64,000 nt of DNA from RUG11198 sp036342255 (GTDB lineage Bacteria > Bacillota_I > Bacilli_A > RF39 > UBA660): NCBI GenBank assembly GCA_036342255.1, contig JAZAUS010000008.1:25011-89010 (forward strand), read 5' to 3'. Made by a program: the position numbers and the translations under genes. The notes below the pieces were generated by a model. It ran no database searches. It was not told the DNA's origin and saw nothing but the letters and a program-made list of their open reading frames with translations. Of this stretch, positions 9,583-16,854 are shown in pieces (the first letter of the stretch is position 1; each line of letters starts with the position of its first letter).

Positions 9583-10831
9583 TTTCTAAAACCTCCAATA
9601 TCATATTAGAAACCGCGTTAGCCATTAACGGAGGCACAGCGTTTCCAACTTGTCTTAATTGTTCACCCTTATTACCGATAAATATAAATCTGTCTGGAAA
9701 GGATTGAATTCTAGCAGATTCTCTTGCGGAAGGAACTCTATTGAAGATAGGATGAAAATATACAGCATGACCAGTATCAATTGTAGTTGATTGACCTTTT
9801 CCGTCTAATCTTCTCATATAGTTTGAATGTCTATTATCTCTTTTCGAAGGAAATAATTCCTCAGGAACATCTTTCCAATTACCACCTTGTGGTACATAGC
9901 TTATTCTCTTTTGAACATCTTCATTAGGATAATTAATACGATGGTTAAAAATATAATTAGTTCCATCATGCATCTTTTTTAAATACTCATTTGTAATTGA
10001 ATCAGATATTGAATATACTTCATTTGTTTCATCTTTTGTGGCATTTTTTTCAATCTCGTATAAATCACATAATGCTTCATCAACAGTAGTCTTTTTATCA
10101 ACCTTAAATTTATTAATACCGTTAAAATCAACTTTCCCAATATCATTTCTTATACCGACAAAAACAGCTCTCATTCTTTTTTGCGGAACACCATAATCAG
10201 AGGCATCTAATATTTTATATTGGACATTATATCCCATTTCTTCCATCAATTCACAAATTTTCTTACGAGCAAACCCATTTTTATTAGTAAGTATTTGCCT
10301 AACATTTTCTATCATTATTGCCTTAGGTCTTAATTCTTTTACAAATCTTAAAAATTGAAAGAACAATTTGTTTCTTGGATCATCTTCCAATTTTTGATGC
10401 CTATTCAATGCAGAAAAGCCTTGACATGGTGGCCCACCTACTATTATATCTACATCTTTAAATCCAGTATCTTTAACTTCTATTTTTGTAATATCTCCAC
10501 AAATAACGTTTGCCTGTGGAAAATTATACTTAAATGTTTTACATGCCGCTTTATCAAAATCAATTGCTCCTACAATTTCCATACGACTATTATGTTTAAA
10601 GCCTTCACTAATTCCACCACATCCACTAAACAAATCAATAACTCTATATTTTTTAAATTCACTTTTGCTATATAAGCCATCATCAATACTTTTTCTTATT
10701 TTATCCGAAAGACATTTTCCCTTATACTCTTTATCTATTTTATCTATTACTTCAAAAGGTAATTTAATTTTAACTTCCTTACCTTGAATTGATTTTCTTC
10801 CGCTTCCTTCTCTTTTACCACCCTTATTCAT
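9572..10831 (-). CDS. DNA (cytosine-5) methyltransferase 1 with N-terminal DNA-binding-like extension
   Basis: Residues ~63-419 are a complete m5C methyltransferase: DLFSGCGGISEGF (66-78), catalytic GGPPCQGFS with Cys136, IENVRQ, ASDYGVPQKRMRAVFVG, ARIQSFP and QVGNAVPPLMA. The first ~60 residues are extra: GGKREGSGRK, then VKIKLPFEVIDKID and CLSDKIRKSIDDGL. This resembles a ribbon-helix-helix or copG-like DNA-binding segment (basic tail, one strand, two helices). N-terminal DNA-binding extensions on m5C enzymes (M.SsoII type) repress their own promoter. The promoter here carries a perfect inverted repeat between its -35 and -10 boxes, which supports autoregulation. Methyltransferase is certain; the RHH fold is inference. 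Confidence 0.93.
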   Translation of the reverse strand: MNKGGKREGSGRKSIQGKEVKIKLPFEVIDKIDKEYKGKCLSDKIRKSIDDGLYSKSEFKKYRVIDLFSGCGGISEGFKHNSRMEIVGAIDFDKAACKTFKYNFPQANVICGDITKIEVKDTGFKDVDIIVGGPPCQGFSALNRHQKLEDDPRNKLFFQFLRFVKELRPKAIMIENVRQILTNKNGFARKKICELMEEMGYNVQYKILDASDYGVPQKRMRAVFVGIRNDIGKVDFNGINKFKVDKKTTVDEALCDLYEIEKNATKDETNEVYSISDSITNEYLKKMHDGTNYIFNHRINYPNEDVQKRISYVPQGGNWKDVPEELFPSKRDNRHSNYMRRLDGKGQSTTIDTGHAVYFHPIFNRVPSARESARIQSFPDRFIFIGNKGEQLRQVGNAVPPLMANAVSNMILEVLENEE

Positions 10832-10848
10832 AATGTCACCTCATTATA

Positions 10849-10878
10849 ATTATATTGAAAACGCAGACTTTTTTCAAT
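10849..10878 (-). promoter_or_regulatory. Methyltransferase operon promoter with overlapping inverted-repeat operator
   Basis: -35 TTGAAA (10872-10877) and -10 TATAAT (10849-10854) with exact 17-bp spacing on the minus strand. A perfect 8-bp inverted repeat, ATTGAAAA at 10854-10861 and TTTTCAAT at 10871-10878, spans the spacer and both box edges, the position expected of a repressor site. Confidence 0.75.
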
Positions 10879-10897
10879 AGTTTTTTTAAAAAAATGT

Positions 10898-10922
10898 AAA
10901 AAAAATGCATTATATAAATGCA
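10898..10922 (-). terminator. Terminator of the DUF262-HNH gene
   Basis: TGCATT/AATGCA stem with a 5-nt loop, followed on the minus strand by eight T residues, just past the stop at 10929. Confidence 0.75.
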
Positions 10923-10928
10923 CATTTC

Positions 10929-12134
10929 TTAATTATCACTTTTAGATGAATTACAACTTGGACATAAAACTTGTCCATTTTCAATTTCTGTTTTTCCACC
11001 TTTACTCCATGGAACTATATGATCAGCTTCCCAATCATTCCAGTCACAATGTTTTTTACATTGTTGACATATACCTTTATCACGTCTATATATAACTTGT
11101 CTTTGTGCTTCATCAAATGATCTTTGTGAATCCTTTAATGGTAATTTTTTTACTGTAGCTAAAAGTGATTCTTTTAATACCTTATGCCTATAAGTTAACG
11201 ATTCATATGTATCAGAAGAGTTTGAAATCCATCTTTGATATAAAACTAATACTGGATCTTGTTCTTCTGCTTCTTTCATTCTATCTAATGTTCTATTGTT
11301 TTCAAATTCAATAAACCAGTCGTAGATTTCTTTTTCACGCCCCCTAATGTCATAATTAGGCATTAAATCCATAATTAATAGAAATAATGAAATAACGCTA
11401 TACCTTTGTAATTCTGGAGCTTTATATTCAAACATTGTATTTAAATAATCTAATATTCTTCTAATATTTTTTGCTTGTTCGCAATTTTCATCAAAATCTG
11501 TATTATTCCAATACATATCATTTAAATCTTTATCTTTAACATTTGTTATTGTTCCATTTATAGCAAGCAAGCACATTTGAGCGGCAATCAAATCATATGT
11601 AAATCTACTATCTTTAAAATTAACCTTATCAAAAAATTGGTGAGAAGAAACTGTTTTTACAAAATCTCTCATTTTACTTGGTATAGCATTTCGTTTTTCT
11701 TGTGCTTTTAAAGATGTACCATTTTGTAGACGTAAAAACATTTCCCTTATTTCTTCATCATTTTTATCCAAAATAACAAAATCCAAATTATATGTATCAA
11801 TTATATCAGATATTTCTGGTTCTAATTCGCTATATTTCTTATTTTTTATTTCAATATCGTTAATAGGATCAGCATCTTTAGGTAATGGATATTCATCATC
11901 ATAGAATGACCAAATGGCACGTATTCTTTGTTGACCATCAACAACATCATACTTATTTTTATCTACTTCGTGCAAATATATTTTTGGAATATCATAATCA
12001 TGTAATATTGAATCAATCAATAATTGTTTTTGATTTTTAGTCCAGACAGATGGTCTTTGATAATCTGGATTTGTATTAATTTGTGTTCTTCTTTTATTTA
12101 AAGATAAAAGTGGCCATGTGGTTTTATTTAGCAT
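10929..12134 (-). CDS. DUF262 domain protein with C-terminal HNH nuclease
   Basis: Complete two-domain protein. The N-terminal DUF262 domain has DYQRPSVW (24-31) and VDGQQR (65-70), then RLQNGTSLKAQEKRNA. The C-terminal HNH nuclease has a CQQC...CPSC zinc pair flanking EADHIVPWSKGG. This is the one-chain version of a GmrSD-like type IV restriction enzyme, expected to couple nucleotide-dependent recognition of modified DNA to cutting. I chose ATG 12134, which follows AAGGAGGAATAAT; a longer reading from 12173 has no ribosome site. It is adjacent to but separated by a terminator from the m5C R-M operon. A type II system with its own m5C mark beside a modification-dependent nuclease is workable only if their specificities differ. 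Confidence 0.88.
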   Translation of the reverse strand: MLNKTTWPLLSLNKRRTQINTNPDYQRPSVWTKNQKQLLIDSILHDYDIPKIYLHEVDKNKYDVVDGQQRIRAIWSFYDDEYPLPKDADPINDIEIKNKKYSELEPEISDIIDTYNLDFVILDKNDEEIREMFLRLQNGTSLKAQEKRNAIPSKMRDFVKTVSSHQFFDKVNFKDSRFTYDLIAAQMCLLAINGTITNVKDKDLNDMYWNNTDFDENCEQAKNIRRILDYLNTMFEYKAPELQRYSVISLFLLIMDLMPNYDIRGREKEIYDWFIEFENNRTLDRMKEAEEQDPVLVLYQRWISNSSDTYESLTYRHKVLKESLLATVKKLPLKDSQRSFDEAQRQVIYRRDKGICQQCKKHCDWNDWEADHIVPWSKGGKTEIENGQVLCPSCNSSKSDN

Positions 12135-12235
12135 ATTATTCCTCCTTACAATTTTAATATTATTATAACACAATAGTTGCTTTTTATTGATAATAAATAT
12201 TTTGATTTTTCTATTTCTTAATTAGATTTATTCTT

Positions 12236-12781
12236 TTATAACACTAACATGTTGGTAATATCTAAAGATAATGTTAATAAATTATTACATATTTCAAATA
12301 ATTCTTTTTGATTATTTAAGTCATTAATGTTTTTGATTCCATGAAACATATTATTTCTTACTCTACCTACCATTAACATCAATAATAAATATTTATTTTT
12401 TAAATTTGGAAATTCTATTATTTTTGATAATTCATTATATGAAATGTCTGATTTTCTTACGCTGTAACGTTCTATAAATTGTCTTGTTGTTAATTCTCCA
12501 TCTGTTTTTTTAAAATATATAATAAATCTATCATATAAACCTATTATATCTTTTTCGTAATCATCATTAATATTATTCAACACTTTATTTATAACACTTA
12601 ATTTCCCTTTTTCATTATTTAATATTTTTGAAAACTTGTAATATGGATTTCCTTTGTCATCGGGAAATAAATATTTTTCGTAATTGTTCCATAAAATTGC
12701 GAAATCAGAAATTAATAGTCTTACATCATCTTCTACATCTGCTTCTATATATTTTTTTATTTGATCATATTTTCTTCCCAT
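12236..12781 (-). CDS. HEPN-like all-alpha protein, unknown
   Basis: A 181-aa helical protein. Its best signature is VRNNMFHGIKN near residues 141-151, containing RNNMFH (R142, H147), which fits the HEPN RNase motif Rx4-6H, in this case RNxxxH. HEPN proteins are RNA-cleaving effectors or toxins in abortive-infection, toxin-antitoxin and CRISPR systems, and this one closes the defence island. No MNT-type nucleotidyltransferase antitoxin partner is visible beside it. The start ATG 12781 is preceded by AAAAGGTGA; a GTG at 12790 is the alternative. The fold call rests on one motif. Confidence 0.6.
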   Translation of the reverse strand: MGRKYDQIKKYIEADVEDDVRLLISDFAILWNNYEKYLFPDDKGNPYYKFSKILNNEKGKLSVINKVLNNINDDYEKDIIGLYDRFIIYFKKTDGELTTRQFIERYSVRKSDISYNELSKIIEFPNLKNKYLLLMLMVGRVRNNMFHGIKNINDLNNQKELFEICNNLLTLSLDITNMLVL

Positions 12782-12843
12782 ATATATCACCTTTTTGGTT
12801 ATTATATCATAAAAAAGTAGCTCTTGTTTAAAATTTCTTTTTT

Positions 12844-13086
12844 CTATTTATCATCCTCAAAGTAATAGTCATCATCTTCTAGGTCTTCTTCTTCGAAGTT
12901 ATAGGGTTCATATTCTTCTTTATTGACGAGGTCTTGTTGCCAGTCTTCTAATCCGTAGTTATCTAGTTCTTGTTTAGTATATTTACTATTGATTTTGTTA
13001 TGTTTTGTTTTATGAGTTCTTGGGTATTTATCATCAAAGACATCTATTAGTCTTATTCTATTGTGATTATAACATAAATAAGGCAA
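12844..13086 (-). CDS. Small acidic protein, family with 19620-19823; start unclear, possibly decayed
   Basis: The C-terminus, NFEEEDLEDDDYYFEDDK, is almost identical to that of the 67-aa protein at 19620-19823 (one residue differs over 18), and the preceding ~16 residues are also alike (LEDWQQDLVNKEEYE versus LDDYQKELIKKGEYN). They are paralogues. The reading frame here has no usable ATG/GTG/TTG: the only in-frame candidate, TTG at 13086, lies inside a terminator stem and upstream of the apparent -10 box (TATAAT, about 13063-13068). Either a non-canonical start is used or the 5' end was lost. Function unknown. Confidence 0.45.
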   Translation of the reverse strand: MPYLCYNHNRIRLIDVFDDKYPRTHKTKHNKINSKYTKQELDNYGLEDWQQDLVNKEEYEPYNFEEEDLEDDDYYFEDDK

Positions 13087-13103
13087 CTATTAAATATAGT
13101 TGC
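13083..13103 (-). terminator. Hairpin terminator of the GCAACTAT type
   Basis: GCAACTAT/ATAGTTGC stem, 5-nt loop, after the 154-aa gene at 13162. The same stem recurs at 13662-13684 and, modified, at 17782-17806. Confidence 0.5.
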
Positions 13104-13161
13104 TTTTAATTATTTATCTTATTATGGTCTTTTTATTTATATCTTTAGATTATTAAGTTAT

Positions 13162-13626
13162 TTATTTAAACATTTCTCTTGCTATTGTAAGCCAATAGCC
13201 ATGTATAAAGTGTTCATTAAAGGTATTATTTTCAAATGGTATATTATATTTATTAGATAATTCTTTGGCATTTTTATAATAGTCATTATATATTTTTTTG
13301 TCTATATATAGTTTTCCACCAAAACCTGTGAAGATATGATTATATTTTTCATTTTCATAATTATCTTCATACTTATGTTCTAAATTCATTGCGATTGGGA
13401 AATGTCTATATAATAAATCGTCTTCTTCATCAACATATATTATTTTGTTTTTTCCATTTTTTCTAAGAAAGAATATTCCACCTAATCCGCTCATTCTATT
13501 ACCGGTTTCGTATAATAATAAATCATCTTCAGTATATTTATTACATATATCCTTTAGATTATACTTATATTCAATATACTTTTGTTCTTGTTCTAGATTT
13601 TTAATTATTTTATTTACATTTAACAT
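13162..13626 (-). CDS. Conserved-looking small cytosolic protein, unknown
   Basis: A 154-aa soluble protein with no recognised family. It contains DDLLLYETGNRMSGLGGIFFLRKNGKNKIIYVDEEDD, cited here only by its ends ETGNRMSG and YVDEEDD, then IFTGFGGKLYIDK; glycine-rich turns suggest a compact alpha/beta domain. The start ATG 13626 follows AGGTGA, with a -10 TATAAT about 30 bp upstream, so it is a single-gene transcript between two GCAACTAT-type terminators. Confidence 0.6.
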   Translation of the reverse strand: MLNVNKIIKNLEQEQKYIEYKYNLKDICNKYTEDDLLLYETGNRMSGLGGIFFLRKNGKNKIIYVDEEDDLLYRHFPIAMNLEHKYEDNYENEKYNHIFTGFGGKLYIDKKIYNDYYKNAKELSNKYNIPFENNTFNEHFIHGYWLTIAREMFK

Positions 13627-13661
13627 AATTGCTCACCTAGATAGTATTATAACATAAATAT

Positions 13662-13684
13662 GGCAACTATTAAGAATAGTTGCC
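13662..13684 (-). terminator. Hairpin terminator of the GCAACTAT type
   Basis: GGCAACTAT/ATAGTTGCC 9-bp stem, 5-nt loop, directly downstream of the zincin-like gene stop at 13687. Confidence 0.55.
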
Positions 13685-13686
13685 TT

Positions 13687-14841
13687 TTAATTATTATCTT
13701 TTTGTGGAGATAGTTTTTTAGCTTTACCTTTATTAATCATATCATTTACTGTATTATTAAGATTAGTGGTATAGGTTTTATAGGTGTTATAGTTATTTTT
13801 GATGGTTATATATTTATTATTGGTATATTTACATAGTTCTTTTTTCTTTTTTCTAGGTATATAGAAATTTCTTTTTTTATCCATAGAGGTTGATATTTTA
13901 TCTGATAGTTTTTTATATACTGTATTAAGGAGGATATAATTATATTTATCATCTCCATCTATTAGATATCTTATGGTTTGAGCATTACCGTTTATTAGTC
14001 TTGTTTTTATTTCTTCTTTTAATAGATTATAAGTTTTATATATGGCATTACCACTTACTTGGTCTAGATAGATATAGCAATCTTTATAGCTGGTGTCTAA
14101 TATAATTGAATTATATTTTGTTAGGAATATTTTCATTATATCAAGGCTACAATAATCGTTTATTATTTCATTTATTAAATCATCTTTTTTATTGGTAATG
14201 CCTTTTACTGTTATGGCTTTATCTATTTTATAGCCTTTTATAAGGGCTAAGATATCTTTTTCTAATTGGTGATTTGTTTCGTGGATAAGGGCATGCAGTG
14301 GTATTTGGCCATTATCTTTTAATCTAATGGCAATTGTTTTAGAGGTAATAGGATATGTGATACATATTCCTAATGTTGTGTGTTTTATATCGTTGGTGAT
14401 ATGATCTTTATCTTTTTTAGATATAAGAGATTTATTATGGTCTATTATTATGTTTAATGAGGTATCGTTCTTTTTTTGAGATAGAGATAATTTTTTGAAA
14501 GATAATAATAATATTAATCTCTTTATATTGTTTATTTTATCATTATTAATATTATTATTAAAGACTATTTTAAATAATATTTTTTCTTTGAAATCTGGTC
14601 TTTCTTTTGCTATGGTATCTTTTAATTCTTTATATATTGTTTCTAACTCTTTTATGGTTTTATTGAATTCTATGGTTTTCTTATTTTCTATCATATAGAT
14701 GATGTTTAGGTCTTTGAATATTTCTTCTATTTTGTCTTTGTTAGAGATGCCATAGAATTCAATAAAGGATTCTTTTAGATATTTTAATATTATATTCATT
14801 TCATTATTTAAATAATCTTTATATATTGTTTCATATTTCAT
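13687..14841 (-). CDS. Putative zinc metallopeptidase-like protein (HExxH)
   Basis: 384 aa, no signal peptide. The key motif is LIHETNHQLEKD, an HExxH zinc site (H187, E188, H191), followed 34 residues later by INEIIND with E225, the spacing expected of a gluzincin third ligand. Most of the remainder is Lys/Asn-rich helix. The basic C-terminal tail (IPRKKKKELCKY...) could bind nucleic acid or ribosomes, but this is speculative. The motif is the only evidence for peptidase activity; HExxH occurs by chance at low rates, though the matched downstream Glu raises the odds. ATG 14841 has GAGGTAAT upstream. Confidence 0.55.
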   Translation of the reverse strand: MKYETIYKDYLNNEMNIILKYLKESFIEFYGISNKDKIEEIFKDLNIIYMIENKKTIEFNKTIKELETIYKELKDTIAKERPDFKEKILFKIVFNNNINNDKINNIKRLILLLSFKKLSLSQKKNDTSLNIIIDHNKSLISKKDKDHITNDIKHTTLGICITYPITSKTIAIRLKDNGQIPLHALIHETNHQLEKDILALIKGYKIDKAITVKGITNKKDDLINEIINDYCSLDIMKIFLTKYNSIILDTSYKDCYIYLDQVSGNAIYKTYNLLKEEIKTRLINGNAQTIRYLIDGDDKYNYILLNTVYKKLSDKISTSMDKKRNFYIPRKKKKELCKYTNNKYITIKNNYNTYKTYTTNLNNTVNDMINKGKAKKLSPQKDNN

Positions 14842-15028
14842 GGGATTACCTCTTCTATGTGGTTTGGTTATGTATTATAGCATAAAATAAGAAATGGTTA
14901 AAGTCTTCATATGTTTAGTATAATAATAATTATACTAAAATACTTGACTTTAACTATGTTTTTAGTGTAAAATATCTACTACAAACAAAGGGATTTACTT
15001 TTAGAAATATATTTGGTATAATTTCTTT
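14842..15028. other. Intergenic region with an 11-bp inverted repeat and promoter sequences of small RNA copy A
   Basis: Part of a 315-bp gap. TTTAGTATAAT (14914-14924) and ATTATACTAAA (14929-14939) form a perfect inverted repeat. A plus-strand TTGACT (14944-14949)/TAAAAT (14968-14973) pair with 18-bp spacing is a possible extra promoter upstream of the main promoter of the small RNA. Confidence 0.45.
14994..15022 (+). promoter_or_regulatory. Promoter of small RNA copy A
   Basis: TTTACT (14994-14999), 17-bp spacer ending TTTGG, TATAAT (15017-15022). The TTTGGTATAAT block is shared exactly with copies B and C. Confidence 0.7.
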
Positions 15029-15158
15029 GTAAGATAGATATAATATTATTGTAGATATTATTATATCTATGTCTTGGTCTATCAAATTAATTTGTTGGAT
15101 CAAACCCGTGTTGGCGCCAAGCGCCGCTTAAAAAGGCAACCTTTATGGTTGCTTTTTT
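15029..15158 (+). ncRNA. Structured small RNA, copy A of a three-member family
   Basis: Stand-alone transcript of about 130 nt with four successive hairpins: (1) ATAGATATAATA/TATTATATCTAT (15034-15045, 15059-15070); (2) a bulged stem UCUA-CAAA/UUUG-UGGA around 15078-15099; (3) GGCGC/GCGCC with loop CAA (15113-15125); (4) terminator GCAACC/GGTTGC with loop TTTAT (15136-15152) and T6. The order, loop sizes and flanks (GTTGGYGC...GCRCC) match copies B and C, and hairpin 3 differs from them by a compensatory pair. No ORF is apparent. The terminator also faces the convergent DUF3800 gene. Function unknown. Confidence 0.7.
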
Positions 15159-15666
15159 AATGATCAAAATCTATTCTATGTTCAAAACCATCAAATCTTA
15201 GAAAAATTGATTCTAATATTACTCCTAATATTTCTTGACCATTATCATAATACATTACTATTTTATCAAATTTGTTAAAATAATTTTCATTATCTTTTAT
15301 CATTTTATTGATTTCAGATGATAGTTGTTGTTTTAGTATCATTCCACTATCTGTATATCTTTTATCAATAATAATCGTTTTATATTTTACTGGTATTCTT
15401 CTGGAAAATTGGTATATGGCATTGAAAATGCTTTTCCTGGTAGCAATTTTAAAGTTTTTGTAGTCTCCTCTTTTCATGATTAAGTCAGCCATATGAATCA
15501 TATTAGTATATCCAATTTTTTCTAATCTATTATTTAGTTTATTTAGTTCAGTCATAATATCATCATTATGCTCATGAAAAGTGAATGATACACCGTAAAG
15601 TTCTGATGCACCTTTACCAAATCCAAATTCTCCTGTTTCATCTACAAATATATTTAGTCTTTTCAT
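15157..15666 (-). CDS. DUF3800 protein, probably lacking its C-terminus
   Basis: The N-terminus RLNIFVDETGEFGF is the DUF3800 signature (an RNase H-like fold with D and E near the start), and IHMADLI and IMYYDNGQ also fit. Known members continue past the FDH-type motif with a helix containing a Q-A/V-A-D motif; here translation stops at RIDFDH, with the stop codon abutting the terminator of small RNA copy A. The protein (169 aa) is therefore likely truncated by one helix, perhaps when the RNA locus arrived. I chose ATG 15666 (GAGGTGA upstream) over the TTG/GTG-type start at 15684. Some DUF3800 genes occur near mobile and defence loci. Confidence 0.75.
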   Translation of the reverse strand: MKRLNIFVDETGEFGFGKGASELYGVSFTFHEHNDDIMTELNKLNNRLEKIGYTNMIHMADLIMKRGDYKNFKIATRKSIFNAIYQFSRRIPVKYKTIIIDKRYTDSGMILKQQLSSEINKMIKDNENYFNKFDKIVMYYDNGQEILGVILESIFLRFDGFEHRIDFDH

Positions 15667-15730
15667 GATATTCACCTCTTTCAAGCTATTATATCTTCTA
15701 TATGGTTTGGTTATTTATTATAACATAAAA

Positions 15731-15746
15731 AAAGACTAAAGTCTTT
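15731..15746 (-). terminator. Terminator of the Nudix gene
   Basis: AAAGAC/GTCTTT stem with loop TAAA, then T-rich sequence on the minus strand. Confidence 0.55.
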
Positions 15747-16242
15747 ATTTATTTAGTTTTTCTAATAATGTATTAAACATAATACCGTGGGACTCTAACA
15801 TTTGATTAGAATCTATTAGGTTATTTATCTTTGAAGTAGTCATGTATTCTACATGATCTACTTCTTCTTTTTGGACTGTTATATCTTTTATGTCTATATT
15901 ATCTTTTATGTAATATAAATATCTTAATGGCATATCATAGGATAGATAGCCATATTCTTCTAGTTTGTTTGGATCTATATTTATTCCTAGTTCTTCTTTT
16001 ACTTCTTTTATAATGGTTTCTAGTGGAGTGTATCCGCTAGAAACATGGCCTCCTGTTGAGGAATATAATCCTCCTTTTTGTTTGGATGTTTTTTGGATTA
16101 GGAATTCTCCTTTTTTGTTTTGGATAAAGATTATAGATAGGGCTATATGTTCACCTTCGTTCAATATAGCAGTTTTATCTCCTCTTATAATGGTTCTTCC
16201 TGTTTTATTACCTTTATCATCATAAATATCTAATAATTCCAT
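15745..16242 (-). CDS. Nudix hydrolase with an altered Nudix box
   Basis: 165 aa. The Nudix box spans residues 64-87, beginning GGHVSSGYTPLE and ending KEVKEELGI. The metal-binding REUxEE core is kept (K79-E80...E83-E84), with Lys for Arg, but the first conserved Glu is Tyr71. The N-terminal layout (MELLDIYDDKGNKTG...) is that of IDI/YfcD-like Nudix proteins. These hydrolyse nucleoside diphosphates linked to another group; the substrate cannot be read from sequence. It follows purN by 20 bp on the same strand and is probably co-transcribed. AAGGAGG precedes the ATG. Confidence 0.88.
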   Translation of the reverse strand: MELLDIYDDKGNKTGRTIIRGDKTAILNEGEHIALSIIFIQNKKGEFLIQKTSKQKGGLYSSTGGHVSSGYTPLETIIKEVKEELGINIDPNKLEEYGYLSYDMPLRYLYYIKDNIDIKDITVQKEEVDHVEYMTTSKINNLIDSNQMLESHGIMFNTLLEKLNK

Positions 16243-16261
16243 AATACCTCCTTAATATTTA

Positions 16262-16843
16262 TTATATATCTATTTTCCCTTCTGAGAAGTCTTTTAGGAC
16301 TTTTATTAGTTGGATTTTTTCGGCTGCTTGAACTTTAGATGATACATCTTCAGGAGTATCTGAAGTGGATACTTTTACTTTAGTTTGGGAGATTATTTTT
16401 CCTTTATCGTATTCTTCATTTACGAAATGGATGGTAGCCCCGGTTTCTTTTTCATGGTTTTCCACTATTTTTCTGTGGACATTCATACCATACATACCTT
16501 TTCCACCGTATTTGGGTAAAAGGGCTGGATGGGTATTTATAATAGTATAGTTATTAATTATTTTTTTTGGTAATAGTTTTAGGTAACCTGCTAAGACTAT
16601 TAGATCAATATTATATTGGTTTAGGATGTTATATAATTCTTCTTCATCATTATAATCTTTTAAGATATAGTTATTAATACCTTTATTATGGGCTCTTGTT
16701 AGAGCATAGGCTTTACTAGTATTAGATATAACTATTTTTATATTAGCATCTAATTCATTATTGTTAATGGCATCTATAATGGCTTGTAGTGTTGAGCCAT
16801 TACCTGATGCTAGGACGGCTAAGTTTTTTAATTTCTTTTTCAT
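16262..16843 (-). CDS. purN: Phosphoribosylglycinamide formyltransferase (GART)
   Basis: Catalyses formyl transfer from 10-formyl-THF to GAR, the third step of de novo purine synthesis. The N-terminal ASGNGSTLQ (12-20) binds the phosphate. The active-site trio is visible: Asn103 and His105 in NTHPALLP and Asp146 in EYDKG; KYGGKGMYG is the substrate loop. Length 193 aa is standard. No other pur gene is in the window except perhaps the preceding gene, whose stop lies 11 bp upstream, so the two are an operon. GGAG precedes the ATG. Confidence 0.95.
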   Translation of the reverse strand: MKKKLKNLAVLASGNGSTLQAIIDAINNNELDANIKIVISNTSKAYALTRAHNKGINNYILKDYNDEEELYNILNQYNIDLIVLAGYLKLLPKKIINNYTIINTHPALLPKYGGKGMYGMNVHRKIVENHEKETGATIHFVNEEYDKGKIISQTKVKVSTSDTPEDVSSKVQAAEKIQLIKVLKDFSEGKIDI

Positions 16844-16854
16844 ACTCTACTCCT

